This document shows, piece after piece, positions 44,629 through 55,732 of a stretch of DNA of 64,000 nucleotides; the first letter of the stretch is position 1, and each line of letters starts with the position of its first letter. Below the pieces are notes generated by a model, which did not search any database, was not told the DNA's origin, and was given only the letters and a program-made list of their open reading frames with translations. Made by a program: the position numbers and the translations under genes. Source of the stretch: Chryseobacterium fluminis (GTDB taxonomy: Bacteria > Bacteroidota > Bacteroidia > Flavobacteriales > Weeksellaceae); assembly GCF_026314945.1 (NCBI RefSeq), contig NZ_CP111121.1:1240001-1304000 (forward strand), in the 5' to 3' direction.

Positions 44629-45336
44629 TTATTTAATAATTGCGTTAGTAGAATAGCCCTCAATTACCTTTACCAATCCCTGAGCATGTTCATTGATAAA
44701 AAAATGATTCCCTTTAAATATTTTAAACTGAAAATCAGCATTTGTGAAATTTTTCCAATTTTCTATTCTGTCACAAGTTTCTTCTTCATCTCCCATTAAT
44801 CCGTGTAATGATGTATTTAATCTGATTTTTTTTTCTGAAAAATCATCATTTTCAAGCACTTCAAAATCAGCTCTTATTATTGGACTAAAGAATTCATATA
44901 GCTCATCATTTTCAAGTACTTCATCCGGAATTCCACCTAATTCTCTTAATACAATTTTGAATTCAGCATCTTCTAACAGATAGCGTTTAGTATTATCTTC
45001 TTTTGGTATTCCCGGTCCCGGATTACCAGAAACTATTAAAGCTTCCGGCCGATCACCGTTTTTTTCCATCTTTTCTACTACAGACAATCCCAAGGTTGCC
45101 CCCATACTATGGCCAAAAATTAAATAGGGATTACTATTTCTCAAGGTTTTAATCTGGGTGACATAATCTTCGATGGCTTCTTTTTTGTTCTTTAGCAGTC
45201 GTTCACTAAATCGTTTTCCTCTTCCAGGCAATTCTAGAGGAATAAACTCAATATTAGGTTTTATGTATTTCTTAAGAAAATCAAAGGAATAGACACTTCC
45301 TCCTGCAAAATGGAGTAAGAATAATTGATATTTCAT
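44629..45336 (-). CDS. Type II thioesterase
   Basis: 235 aa. Starts MKYQLFLLHFAGGSVYSFDF, with LELPGRGKRFSE, nucleophile GHSMG (75-79, Ser77), Asp in GDEEETCDR and His in KGNHFFI. RifR/SrfTE-II type: clears mis-primed or stalled carrier domains of the synthetases. No integral TE domain is present in any NRPS of the window, so it might also release product. Followed by the ABC exporter 7 bases on. Confidence 0.92.
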   Translation of the reverse strand: MKYQLFLLHFAGGSVYSFDFLKKYIKPNIEFIPLELPGRGKRFSERLLKNKKEAIEDYVTQIKTLRNSNPYLIFGHSMGATLGLSVVEKMEKNGDRPEALIVSGNPGPGIPKEDNTKRYLLEDAEFKIVLRELGGIPDEVLENDELYEFFSPIIRADFEVLENDDFSEKKIRLNTSLHGLMGDEEETCDRIENWKNFTNADFQFKIFKGNHFFINEHAQGLVKVIEGYSTNAIIK

Positions 45337-45392
45337 GGTTTTTTTATTATAATTAGTATTCGGTACCAGGGGATATTTGATAAGCTTCGGTA

Positions 45393-47819
45393 TTAAATTC
45401 CAGAACGTCGTTGCTCTTCTTCATTACCAAATCTTCGATTGTCGGCTTTTACTTTCTTGCTACCAAAACTGTAGAGAAGAGAAAGTCTGAAAAATCTGTT
45501 ACTGTAATTAAAATTTCCTATTTGCTTTACTCCGTTTACAATCGATATGCTGTTATTTAAGTATGATGTATTGAATACATCATTAAGTAACAGAACAATC
45601 TTTAAGTTATCATTTAATAAACTTTGTCTCACTCCTATATCAAGACTATGGGACTGTCCATTTTCAAATAATCCTCTTTTGTGCTGCGAACTATACCAGT
45701 AATTAACTTCTAATTTTGTTGTTTTAGTTAGTGAAAAAGTATTGTTCGTACTGAAATAAAGCCTAACACCGTTTTGAACCTCTGCATTTATATCATCAAG
45801 TAAGGTAGTTTCAGAACCTAAGAGCGATACACTGCTTTGGCTTGTCCACCAAGAATATTTATCAAATGTGTAGCTTTCGCTAATGCCATAATAATATTCA
45901 TTTGAGTAGTTTTTCCTTGTTATAACCTGTATGTCATTCTCTGTATCTGTAGTAAAAAATATCCCGTAGTTATCATTAGTAATTCTAAAAAACACATTTG
46001 AGCTTAGCTTTTTCTTGAAAGTGTGGGTAAAATCAAAATTATCACTAAATGAAGGCTGTAAAAAAGGATTACCTACGGAATAACTGTTATTGTTTATATA
46101 AAATCGATATGGATTTAAATCATTAAATCCGGGGCGGTTAATTCTTCTTCCGTAATTGAAGACAAAATTGTTTTTATCATTTGGATTATACGAAGCATAA
46201 AATGTAGGAAACAATTTAAAATAATCCCTTTTATTTGTTTGATTTATCGTCCTAGAGAAACCATCTGTGGTCGTATTTTCTATTCTTAATCCTAATTGTA
46301 AACTCAGTTTTGAGTTTATTTTCTTTGAACCACTGGCGTATAATGCCTGAATGTTCTCTTTATATTCAAACTCATTAGATTGCGATTCATCCAATACTGG
46401 CGGATTTACTGTAGCATCAAAAAGCTTGACATCACTATTTGATGTATTGAAGCTTAGCTTAGCACCATATGAGAAATTGGCAAATTTGGTTGGATGTTCA
46501 AAATCAATCTTTGTACTAAAATTTTCAATAGCCTGTCCTGAATTATTAATGGCTGATCCTTGTTGTATAAAAGCTGGATCATTAGGAACTGATGTATTTG
46601 TTGCGAAGCTATTATTTTGTTTTACATTGTAATCCAAATAGCTAAAATCCACCGTAAGCTTTCTTCCTAAAGTGTCTAATTTTGACATAACATTCATATT
46701 ATAAATATTACTGTTATATTCCCTGTCATTAAAACCTTTACTCTGAATTATTTGTTCAAGATTATGATTAGAATCGAATAATTGAGTGACTGATTTATTA
46801 TCCTGATCTGGTCTTCTTAGATTACCTAAGTACATAAAACCTAAAACGATATTTTTAGTAAGATCGTAATCAAATGAGGCCCTTCCTGTAAAACTGTTCT
46901 TTTTTTGTTTCGTATCTGAATCCAACTCTTGCAACTTATTTGCGGATAAAGCATCAAAACTTTCAAGGGCTCTGTAAGCACCAATACTTCCATTTAGCCC
47001 CAGAGAGAATCTAAGTTTATTTTTATTGTACAGGAAATCATTACCTAATGTAAAATAATTATAATAGTTCTGATCATAGGCGAAAGAAGATGAATTCTTC
47101 CACGAGTCTTTCATTCCCTCTTTATAGACTATATTAATGAGTCCCCCATTTCCTCCTGCATCATACTGAGCCGGTGGATTCGTTATAATTTCGATTTTTT
47201 TGATGTTGCCAGCAGGAATAGAATTCAAAAAACTGATTAAATCGTCACCTGACATTTGCATCAATTTACCATTAACCATTACCTGTGATGACCCTTTGCC
47301 TAAAATACTAATTGAGCCATTCTGAATCATAAGCCCCGGCGCTACTTTTAACGCATCCAAAGCATTACCTGTACTCGCAGTAGGACTATTCTCAACATTA
47401 AATACCAGACGATCCATCTGCTGTTCAAAGATTCTTTTTTTCCCTTTGACGACAACTTCCTCTATATCGTTTAAATCCTGGCTTAAAATTATATCTTCTA
47501 AAACGGTACTATTTTCCAGGCGGACTTTTTTATCCCAACTTTTATACCCCCAAAGACTAACCTTAATAGTATAAGCTCCCTTCACTGTCTTGATTATAAA
47601 TGCGCCATTATGATCTGTAGTTGCTCCAGATTTTAAGACTCCAAGTGAGTCAACAAGTACCACATTTGCAAATGGAACGGGAGCGGTATTATTTTTTATT
47701 TTTCCTTTTACCTCTATTTGGCAAATTGCCAGATAGGGAATTAAAAGGAATACTATCAAAAGGTTTTTGTTCCTGAGTTTTTTTCTCATTCTGTTTAGTT
47801 TTTTAAAAAAGTTATTCAT
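45393..47819 (-). CDS. Outer-membrane beta-barrel (TonB-dependent type) protein
   Basis: 808 aa. Signal peptide (about 13-33; translation could begin at M11), CarboxypepD_reg-like domain (about 36-120, PVPFANVVLVDSLGVLKSGA), plug-like domain with NALDALKVAPGLMIQNG and IEIITNPPAQYDAGGNGGLI, and a large outer-membrane barrel ending GNFNYSNRFFRLSLLYSFGS. This is the outer-membrane beta-barrel family 3 kind, common in Bacteroidota. Placed between synthetases and thioesterase, it probably moves the peptide or its metal complex across the outer membrane. Direction is unproven. Confidence 0.88.
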   Translation of the reverse strand: MNNFFKKLNRMRKKLRNKNLLIVFLLIPYLAICQIEVKGKIKNNTAPVPFANVVLVDSLGVLKSGATTDHNGAFIIKTVKGAYTIKVSLWGYKSWDKKVRLENSTVLEDIILSQDLNDIEEVVVKGKKRIFEQQMDRLVFNVENSPTASTGNALDALKVAPGLMIQNGSISILGKGSSQVMVNGKLMQMSGDDLISFLNSIPAGNIKKIEIITNPPAQYDAGGNGGLINIVYKEGMKDSWKNSSSFAYDQNYYNYFTLGNDFLYNKNKLRFSLGLNGSIGAYRALESFDALSANKLQELDSDTKQKKNSFTGRASFDYDLTKNIVLGFMYLGNLRRPDQDNKSVTQLFDSNHNLEQIIQSKGFNDREYNSNIYNMNVMSKLDTLGRKLTVDFSYLDYNVKQNNSFATNTSVPNDPAFIQQGSAINNSGQAIENFSTKIDFEHPTKFANFSYGAKLSFNTSNSDVKLFDATVNPPVLDESQSNEFEYKENIQALYASGSKKINSKLSLQLGLRIENTTTDGFSRTINQTNKRDYFKLFPTFYASYNPNDKNNFVFNYGRRINRPGFNDLNPYRFYINNNSYSVGNPFLQPSFSDNFDFTHTFKKKLSSNVFFRITNDNYGIFFTTDTENDIQVITRKNYSNEYYYGISESYTFDKYSWWTSQSSVSLLGSETTLLDDINAEVQNGVRLYFSTNNTFSLTKTTKLEVNYWYSSQHKRGLFENGQSHSLDIGVRQSLLNDNLKIVLLLNDVFNTSYLNNSISIVNGVKQIGNFNYSNRFFRLSLLYSFGSKKVKADNRRFGNEEEQRRSGI

Positions 47820-47881
47820 GTTATTATTTAGGTAGTAAATTTATATAAAATTCTTTTATTAGTGATTAATCTGAAGAAATC

Positions 47882-50800
47882 TTATTTTGCGGGGCTTTTC
47901 TTATCAAAAACATTTTCTAAAAGAACATCTAATCGAAGCGCACTCTTTTCATCTTGCTCATAAATAAGCGTAATTTCAATTCCATTATCTCTTACCCTGC
48001 ATATGATATCCAATGGATGCTGATTTGATAGTACTTGGGTACCCAGAATTACCTTATCAGACCTTTTTTCATCAATCGTCCCCGGTATTTCTTGAAAACT
48101 CACCCCTCCTAGTCTGCATAAGTCTATATCAATATGTGTTTCAACAAAAAAGTCTTCTCTGATGGTTTCATAAGGTATTACCTGATGCATTCTTGCATTT
48201 AGATAATTCAAATACACATTTTGACACAAATCATAAAAGGAATCATTGGAATCAGAAATTAATCGCAATGGTATGAAATTATTTAAAGCGCCTAAAATAT
48301 TTGAAGTATCAAACTCTTCAACAATACTTTCCCGTCCTGAAACCGTGATCAATTGAAAATGAAACTGTTCTTTGAAACAATCATTCATTAAATACTGGTG
48401 AAAACCCATAAATAATCCAGATAACGGAATATTTAAATCTTGAGCCAATTCTTTAATTCGTTCGAATTTTTGTCCCGTAAAGAACATTGTCTGTGTAGTA
48501 TGTAACACTTTTTTACTGTCACTCGTATAATCGTGTTTTTTTAATTGGGCTGATTTTTGATCTGACAGTAGTTCAAGATCAGACTTTTTTAAATCATTCA
48601 CCCAAAAAAACCGTTCCTCTAGTCCTCTTTCAGATATCAGATATTTTTTCTGCCATAGAGCAAAATCAAAGCCTGAAGAAGGATATTGATTCTTTAAAGC
48701 TTTATTATTCCTCATGAAATTCGTTAACTCTTGCTGTAAGATATTACAAGTATACATATCTGCTATTGCATGACTAATTGCAATATATATATAAGATTCT
48801 TTGCCTCCGTTTATATCGTTACATATAAATAATCTAATAAGCTCACTATTGAACATATCATATGGTTTTAGAGGAATCTCATTTGAGATTAACTGTAAAA
48901 TATCGGTTGTACTGCTGAAATCTAAATTGTAGGTACTGACAGCAATTTTTAAATCCTGGTATGATACTCGTTTTTGATAAATGAACTTATCTTCTTGTAT
49001 AAATTCAATATTCAGATCAGGAAAATTACTCAAAAACTCACGCAATTGTAATTCGATGTACTCGGTATCAGACTTATGTATCTTAACCGGACCGATAAAA
49101 CCTTCGGAATTCTTGAATTTCATTACATGTTTTTGATTTTCAGATACATGAATTTTATCGCCAATTTTCAAATTTATGTTTTCATTTACGATTTCTGATT
49201 CCGATTTGAAGCTAATATCTTTATTTAAATCTACTGATTCAGTCTTATTTTCTTTAATTGTTATAACTTTAGCTAAAGCTTCAAAATCTGAGGCTTTAAA
49301 AATTTGATCTACTTTTACCGCGTACCCTTCACGGTTCAATTGATTCATTAACTGTATTATTTTCAATGAGTCTCCACCAATATTATAAAAATTGTCTTTA
49401 ACACTAATATTTTCTTTTTTCAACAATTTTTCACAAATCGATATCACGATCTTTTCTTCTTTACTGCATGGAGCCACATAGTTTTTTGAAGATATTTCCA
49501 TTTTATCTATTTCTAATAATGCTTTCTTATCTATTTTTCCGCTTGCGTTCAATGGCATTTTTTTTAGAATCACAAAATAATTGGGTAACATATAACCTGG
49601 TAAAAATTCCGAAAGTTTTATCCGAATGGCATCTATATTCAGATCCTTGCCAACCAGATAAGAGATGATAAATTTTTCTTCATCTTTTTCTTTGACCAGA
49701 ACTACGGCCTGTTCAATCTCTTTTTGCTGAAGTAATACATTTTCAATTTCTCCAAGTTCTATACGATGTCCTCTAATTTTTACCTGATCATCTTTTCTTT
49801 CAACATATTCGATATTCCCGTCCGGTCTCCATCTGGCTAAATCTCCTGTTGCATATATCTTACTTCCTTTTTCATAAGGATTTTCAATAAACTTTTCATT
49901 AGTGAGTTTTTCTTTATTCAAGTATCCTCTTGCCAATCCATCGCCTGCTATATATAGTTCTCCCACAACTCCTATCGGTTGTATTTGCAGCTTATCTGAT
50001 AAAATGAGCACTTTCTCATTGGCCAATGGTTTACCAATACTTAGATATTTACTTGAATTAACAGCTAAACTTGTACTCCATATTGTAGTTTCCGTAGGAC
50101 CATATACGTTTATTATATTCAATCCAGAATAAGTATTTATGGTCTCGTAGACCGTTTTTGGAAATGGCTCTCCACCCATTAAAAGCTGTTTTAGATATGG
50201 AGAAGGTTTTGATGTAAAAGCTTCGGATAGCTGACTAAATCTTGATGGCGTAACCTGTAAAACTTCTATCTTATTATGATGTAGGGTGTTCATAAATAGT
50301 TCCGGGGACATCAATTCTTCTGATGAGAATAAAATCAGTTTTCTACCGCTACACAAGGTCCCAAATATTTCAAGAAAAGATATATCAAAAACTACATTGG
50401 TTGTTCCGGCTACAATGGTATGTCCTTTAAACCCTAGTTCAAAATCTAAGTTATTTAAGAACGAAACGGCACTTTTATGTTCAATCATTACACCTTTCGG
50501 CAATCCCGTAGAACCTGATGTATAAATAACATAAGCTAAATTTTCCGGTTTTACAGCTATTTTTAAAAATTCATTTTTCTTATTACTTTTCCCAAGCGCA
50601 AATGCTTCTAATAAATCCTTATCAATAACCATTTTACAATGGGCATCTTTTTCAATATATTTTATCCTTTCTACAGGATATGCAGGATCTATAGGTACAT
50701 AAGCGGCACCCATCTTTAATACTGAAAGAAGACTAATAACCAACCACTCATTTCTTTCCAGCTTTATCCCAATAAAATCTTCAATCTGTATATCATATTC

Positions 50801-53800
50801 TGATAACAAGTAGTATGACAACGCATCGGAAATATCATCTAACTCTTTGTATGTAAAATCTTTACCCCCATATACAATCGCTGTACGATCAGGATTTGCT
50901 TTCACCTGATTAGCAAATAAGTCTACTATAGTTAAACCTTTTGCAAAATTTCTTTTATTATTATTAAAATCCTCTGAGATCTGTGCTTTCTCACCAGGCG
51001 ACAGATAGTCGATTTTATATAAAGGCTCATCAGGTGAATGAAGAGCAGCTGTAAGAATATCTAAATAATGTTTCATGATTCTTGTCATTGTATCATGATC
51101 ATAGACATCTGTATTGTAATTAATCTGGAAGGAAATTAAATCTCCTATTTCTTCAAAAGTAATTTCAATATCAAATTTAGAAACCGATTTTCCTAAAGAG
51201 GTAATTCTATTTGTCGATTCTTCAGATACGTTTGATTCAATTGCTTTCTCTCCGACATTTTGAAGCATTATTACAACATCGAAAATGGCACTTCTACCCA
51301 TATCCCTCTGTAATTCTAAATCTTCTACCAAGCGATCAAACGGATACTGCTGATGTTCATAAGCATCGACTATGTTCGATTTTACTGAATCAAACAATTT
51401 ATGAAAATCATTGTCCGGATTAATCTTATTTCTTAATGGAATCATATTCAAATAAAAGCCTATTTGATTTTCAAGATCAATGTGATCTCTTCCGGCCACC
51501 GGGCTACCTATTATAAAGTCTTCCTGAGAAGTATATCTGTAAAGCAAGGCATTTAATGAAGCTACAAGTCCCATAAATAAACTTCCTCCCTTTTGCTGAC
51601 AGAAAGTTTTTAAATCGTGGGATATTTCTTTTGACAGATAAGTTCCAAGCCGCTCCCCATTATTGGTTTTTACAACCGGACGCTTTTTTGTTGATGGTAA
51701 GTCAATGACCGGCAACTCTCCGGAAAGCTTATCTAACCAAAATAATTGGTGTACCTGATACGTTGCTTCTTTTAGCTGATTCAGCTGCCATACCGAATAA
51801 TCCTTGTATTGAATCCTTAACGCTGGTAAATTTGGTTCAGTACTATTTACAAATGACTGATAATACTTCAGTACATCTTTGGTCAATATGTCCATAGACC
51901 ATCCATCACTTATAATATGATGCATATTGTAATAAAAGACAAAATTATTCTCAGATAACTGAAGTAAAGCAGCTCTTAGTAACGGTCCATTTTCTAAATC
52001 GAATAATACCTGGGAATCTTTTTGAATATATTCCTTAATACTCAACTGTTGATCATCGGAATTACTAAAATCACCATAATCTATTTTAAAATCAATTGCT
52101 TCTCTATTTAGAACCCACTGTCGAATCTCTCCTGATTCATTTTCTCTAAATACAGTTCTTAAAATTTCATGCCTGTCAATGGCTGCATCAATGGCCTTTT
52201 TTAAGTGATCTATATCATATCCGCCATCTAAAGCATAATATGAAGGCATGTTATAAGCCACTGAATTTTCTTCAAATTGGCTTAAAACCCATAATCTTCG
52301 TTGGGCATCTGATAAAGGATAACTTTCAGAAATTACTGCTTTCTCTATTTCTTTATATTTTAATTTTCCTGCTTTAGAAATTAACCCCGCATGAGAGATT
52401 AAAGAGGTATTCTCAAACAATTGACTAAAGCTTAGCTTCACATCAAATTTCTTTTGATAGCTATTAATGAGTTTCCCTAATTTAATACTGTGGCCACCAA
52501 GTTCAAAAAAGTCATCTTTGATTCCTACCAATTCTCTGTTCAGCAATCCTTCCCAAATGATGGTTAGCTCTTTTTCTAAACTATTTGTTGGTGCAATATA
52601 TTCTGCCTCACTGGATTGATTAAAATCTTTCTGATTAGGTAAAGCAGCTCTATCAATTTTACCGTTTGGAGTAAGCGGAATAGATGACAACTGAATAAAT
52701 ACTGCAGGTATCATATAATTAGGAAGAGTGCTCAGTAAAAAATCGCGGAGATCTGATATTCTTTCTTCTTTCGCTGATACAAAATAGGCAACTATTTGTT
52801 TATCTTCTTCCGTTTCAAAAACCTGTACAGTAACTTCCTGAATATTTTCTTTTGATAATAACTGCATTTCTATCTCTCCCAGTTCAATTCTATAGCCTCT
52901 TATTTTAACCTGATGGTCTTTTCTTCCTATAAATTCTATGTTTCCATCTGATAACCAATAGCCTAAATCTCCTGTATCATACATTCTTTCCCCTTCTATA
53001 AAAGGATTGGTCAAAAACTTTTCCTCCGTGAGATCTGCCCGGTTCAGATAGCCTCTCGCTACACCTGCTCCGGATACGAAGATCCTGCCTGTAACTCCCA
53101 GAGGAACCAATTGGTTATGCTGATCAAGAATCAATACCTGGGTATTGGAGATTGGCTTACCTATAGAAATGGTTCTGGAATCTTTATTCGTAATACGATA
53201 AGATGTACTATAGGTGGTATCTTCCGATGGACCGTAGAGATTCCGAACTTCGATTTTATCCAAAGGAAGCTTCGCAATAATATCTGTAGGAAGGACTTCT
53301 CCTGCCATATTGATCACTTTGATATGATCCAGCAGTACTTGATCTTCTATTAATTTTCTTACTACAGAGGGAACCGTATTTAATAATATATTACTGTCCT
53401 GATCCAGATAATGATTGATTTCCAGGGCATTCTTTAAAATCCTTATTTTCTTACCTGTCGAAAGGGTATAGAAAAATTCATAGACAGACAAATCAAAGCA
53501 ATGAGAGGTAACTCCGTAAACAATATCAAATGCATCAGCATGATACTCCTTTTTAGACCAGTTAATCAATTCAACGGCATTATGATGCTCTATCATTACA
53601 CCTTTGGGGTTTCCTGTAGTTCCGGATGTATAAATAATATAAGCCAGATGATCGGATGTTGAGCGCTGATCTGCATTTAATGGGCTGTAATTGTCCTGAA
53701 CTTCATAAAACTTCTCTAATAGGTCCTGATCAATAACAACTTTGCTATTGCTGTCTTTTTCAATATAATCAATTCGATGTTGCGGATAATTTAAATCTAC

Positions 53801-55645
53801 AGGCACGTAGGCCGCTCCGGATTTCAGTACTCCCAATAAGCTAACAAGCAGGAATTCATTCCGTTCTAGTTTAACTGCGATTAAATCGTCAGGATCAATA
53901 GTATAATGAGCTCTTAAATAAGCCGCCAGCTGATTTGCTTTTTCATTTAACTCCTTATACGTAAGCCTACGATCCTCAAAGATAACTGCCGTATCATCAG
54001 GTGTTTCAGCAACCTGTTCTTCAAATAAATCTACCAGGGTTTTATTCTGTGTATGAACAACTTTTGTATCGTTAAAGTCAATTAATAACTGCTTTTTTTC
54101 ATTTTCTAATAGATATTCCAATTCGGATAATTTCTGATTTGGATGTTCTAATGAAGACTCAAGTAATTGTTTATAATGCTTCAAAAAGCCTTCTATCAGT
54201 TCTTTATCATAGACATCAGTATTGTATATGATCTGAAGAGAAATACAGTCACCTACTTCCCGAAAAGTAATTTCCAAATCAAACTTTGATATTGTTTCTC
54301 CAAAATCAGTTACAGTGTTAACCGTTTCTTCCGGAAGTATAACTTTAACAGATTCCTGATTTCCATTTTGCAATACCATCATCACATCAAAAAGTGCGCT
54401 TCTACTAATATCTCTCTTCAGGTTTAGATCTTCAATCAATTGATCAAATGGGTATTCCTGATGCTCATAGGCTTTCAAAGTATTTTTTTTAATGTTGTCC
54501 AAAAGTTCGTCAAAACTTTGATTGGGGTTCACATTGTTTCTAAGCGCCAAGGTATTTACATAAAATCCTATTTGATTTTCTAAATCTAAATGATCTCTAC
54601 CTGCTATCGGAGTCCCAATTATCAGGTCATTCTGTCCTGTATATTTATAAAACACAGCATTTAAACTGGATAGAAGGCCCATAAACAAACTTCCTCCTTT
54701 TTCCTGACAAAACTTCTTTAACATTTGAGAGTTCTCCTTTGAAATATAAGTTCCCAATCGCTTCCCCTTATTCCCTTTTATTAAAGGACGTTTATTTTTT
54801 GCAGGTAAATTTATTGTAGGTAACTCGCCAGAAAACGTATCACACCAATAGGCTTTATGGGCTTGATGTGATTCTTTTTCCATTTGTTCCAATTGCCAGC
54901 CAGAATAATCTTTGTACTGAATTTTTAAATCTGGCAATTCAACTGCACTTTCTTCCGTATATGATTTGTAATATGCTAATACATCTTTTACCAGTACATC
55001 CATCGACCAACCATCACTAATGATGTGATGCATATTATAGTAAAAAACATGTTTGTTTTCGGATAATTGAAGCAAAGCTGCTCTTAAAAGCGGTCCTTTT
55101 TCTAAATCAAACCGCTTGACTGAATCCTGGTGAAAATAGTTGCTGATGCCGGCATTCTGATCTTCAGACTTTGTTAAATCGACATAATCTATGGTGAATC
55201 CCAGTTCTTTACTCAACAATACCCATTGATTTACTTCACCCTCTTCATTTTCTCTGAAAACCGTTCTTAAAATTTCATGTCTTTCTATCGTTGCATCTAT
55301 AGCTTTTTTAAAATTTTCAATCTTATAATTACCATCCAGAATTTTGTATGACGGAATATTATATGCAATTGAATAATCTTCAATCTGACTAACCAACCAA
55401 AGCCTTTTTTGGGCAGATGACAATGGGTAAGAAGATTTTAATGGAACTGCTTTAATATTAAAATGACTTACTTTTTTCGCTTTGTAAGTGTTAATATAAT
55501 CAATTAACTTGTCTTTATGCAGTTTGATATCTTCTAACAATAAGGCATCAATTGCACCTTTTGGAGCCTTAATATCTAATTTTGAATCTACAACATCTAT
55601 CTTAACGTTGAGTAGCTTTAGTTTATTAATTAAATTACTTATCAT
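47882..55645 (-). CDS. NRPS, dock-C-A(Ala)-T-C-A(Gly)-T-C*
   Basis: 2587 aa. A TubC-like N-terminal docking segment (about 1-60), C (HHIISDG near 208), A (TSGTTGNPKG near 675), T (GGHS near 1050), C (HHIISDG near 1243), A (TSGSTGLPKG near 1712), T (GGDS near 2090), and a last condensation-like domain with SHAIADM near 2293 instead of HHxxxDG. Codes read by eye: first A D-L-Y-N-N-A-L-T-Y-(K), alanine-like; second A D-I-L-Q-L-G-V-I-W-(K), glycine. It follows the acidic-tailed upstream NRPS, in keeping with docking. The final domain keeps the second His and the Asp but not the Gly, so its activity is open. Confidence 0.92.
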   Translation of the reverse strand: MISNLINKLKLLNVKIDVVDSKLDIKAPKGAIDALLLEDIKLHKDKLIDYINTYKAKKVSHFNIKAVPLKSSYPLSSAQKRLWLVSQIEDYSIAYNIPSYKILDGNYKIENFKKAIDATIERHEILRTVFRENEEGEVNQWVLLSKELGFTIDYVDLTKSEDQNAGISNYFHQDSVKRFDLEKGPLLRAALLQLSENKHVFYYNMHHIISDGWSMDVLVKDVLAYYKSYTEESAVELPDLKIQYKDYSGWQLEQMEKESHQAHKAYWCDTFSGELPTINLPAKNKRPLIKGNKGKRLGTYISKENSQMLKKFCQEKGGSLFMGLLSSLNAVFYKYTGQNDLIIGTPIAGRDHLDLENQIGFYVNTLALRNNVNPNQSFDELLDNIKKNTLKAYEHQEYPFDQLIEDLNLKRDISRSALFDVMMVLQNGNQESVKVILPEETVNTVTDFGETISKFDLEITFREVGDCISLQIIYNTDVYDKELIEGFLKHYKQLLESSLEHPNQKLSELEYLLENEKKQLLIDFNDTKVVHTQNKTLVDLFEEQVAETPDDTAVIFEDRRLTYKELNEKANQLAAYLRAHYTIDPDDLIAVKLERNEFLLVSLLGVLKSGAAYVPVDLNYPQHRIDYIEKDSNSKVVIDQDLLEKFYEVQDNYSPLNADQRSTSDHLAYIIYTSGTTGNPKGVMIEHHNAVELINWSKKEYHADAFDIVYGVTSHCFDLSVYEFFYTLSTGKKIRILKNALEINHYLDQDSNILLNTVPSVVRKLIEDQVLLDHIKVINMAGEVLPTDIIAKLPLDKIEVRNLYGPSEDTTYSTSYRITNKDSRTISIGKPISNTQVLILDQHNQLVPLGVTGRIFVSGAGVARGYLNRADLTEEKFLTNPFIEGERMYDTGDLGYWLSDGNIEFIGRKDHQVKIRGYRIELGEIEMQLLSKENIQEVTVQVFETEEDKQIVAYFVSAKEERISDLRDFLLSTLPNYMIPAVFIQLSSIPLTPNGKIDRAALPNQKDFNQSSEAEYIAPTNSLEKELTIIWEGLLNRELVGIKDDFFELGGHSIKLGKLINSYQKKFDVKLSFSQLFENTSLISHAGLISKAGKLKYKEIEKAVISESYPLSDAQRRLWVLSQFEENSVAYNMPSYYALDGGYDIDHLKKAIDAAIDRHEILRTVFRENESGEIRQWVLNREAIDFKIDYGDFSNSDDQQLSIKEYIQKDSQVLFDLENGPLLRAALLQLSENNFVFYYNMHHIISDGWSMDILTKDVLKYYQSFVNSTEPNLPALRIQYKDYSVWQLNQLKEATYQVHQLFWLDKLSGELPVIDLPSTKKRPVVKTNNGERLGTYLSKEISHDLKTFCQQKGGSLFMGLVASLNALLYRYTSQEDFIIGSPVAGRDHIDLENQIGFYLNMIPLRNKINPDNDFHKLFDSVKSNIVDAYEHQQYPFDRLVEDLELQRDMGRSAIFDVVIMLQNVGEKAIESNVSEESTNRITSLGKSVSKFDIEITFEEIGDLISFQINYNTDVYDHDTMTRIMKHYLDILTAALHSPDEPLYKIDYLSPGEKAQISEDFNNNKRNFAKGLTIVDLFANQVKANPDRTAIVYGGKDFTYKELDDISDALSYYLLSEYDIQIEDFIGIKLERNEWLVISLLSVLKMGAAYVPIDPAYPVERIKYIEKDAHCKMVIDKDLLEAFALGKSNKKNEFLKIAVKPENLAYVIYTSGSTGLPKGVMIEHKSAVSFLNNLDFELGFKGHTIVAGTTNVVFDISFLEIFGTLCSGRKLILFSSEELMSPELFMNTLHHNKIEVLQVTPSRFSQLSEAFTSKPSPYLKQLLMGGEPFPKTVYETINTYSGLNIINVYGPTETTIWSTSLAVNSSKYLSIGKPLANEKVLILSDKLQIQPIGVVGELYIAGDGLARGYLNKEKLTNEKFIENPYEKGSKIYATGDLARWRPDGNIEYVERKDDQVKIRGHRIELGEIENVLLQQKEIEQAVVLVKEKDEEKFIISYLVGKDLNIDAIRIKLSEFLPGYMLPNYFVILKKMPLNASGKIDKKALLEIDKMEISSKNYVAPCSKEEKIVISICEKLLKKENISVKDNFYNIGGDSLKIIQLMNQLNREGYAVKVDQIFKASDFEALAKVITIKENKTESVDLNKDISFKSESEIVNENINLKIGDKIHVSENQKHVMKFKNSEGFIGPVKIHKSDTEYIELQLREFLSNFPDLNIEFIQEDKFIYQKRVSYQDLKIAVSTYNLDFSSTTDILQLISNEIPLKPYDMFNSELIRLFICNDINGGKESYIYIAISHAIADMYTCNILQQELTNFMRNNKALKNQYPSSGFDFALWQKKYLISERGLEERFFWVNDLKKSDLELLSDQKSAQLKKHDYTSDSKKVLHTTQTMFFTGQKFERIKELAQDLNIPLSGLFMGFHQYLMNDCFKEQFHFQLITVSGRESIVEEFDTSNILGALNNFIPLRLISDSNDSFYDLCQNVYLNYLNARMHQVIPYETIREDFFVETHIDIDLCRLGGVSFQEIPGTIDEKRSDKVILGTQVLSNQHPLDIICRVRDNGIEITLIYEQDEKSALRLDVLLENVFDKKSPAK

Positions 55646-55657
55646 AAAATGTTTTTA

Positions 55658-55732
55658 TTATAGTGGGTAGTGAATGTTGTTTTTTAATGGCTCTTTAAGA
55701 TCCTGTCCGTAGGGATATGAATTAAGAGCCAT
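55658..55732 (-). other. Inter-NRPS stem-loop and 24-codon frame
   Basis: Between the two big synthetases, AATGGCTCTT and AAGAGCCATT form an outer stem (about 55685-55694 with 55724-55733), with an inner ATCCT/AGGGAT stem. In the minus direction the same stretch holds an ATG frame of 24 codons, MALNSYPYGQDLKEPLKNN then IHYPL. No T run follows, so it is not a classical terminator. Confidence 0.4.
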
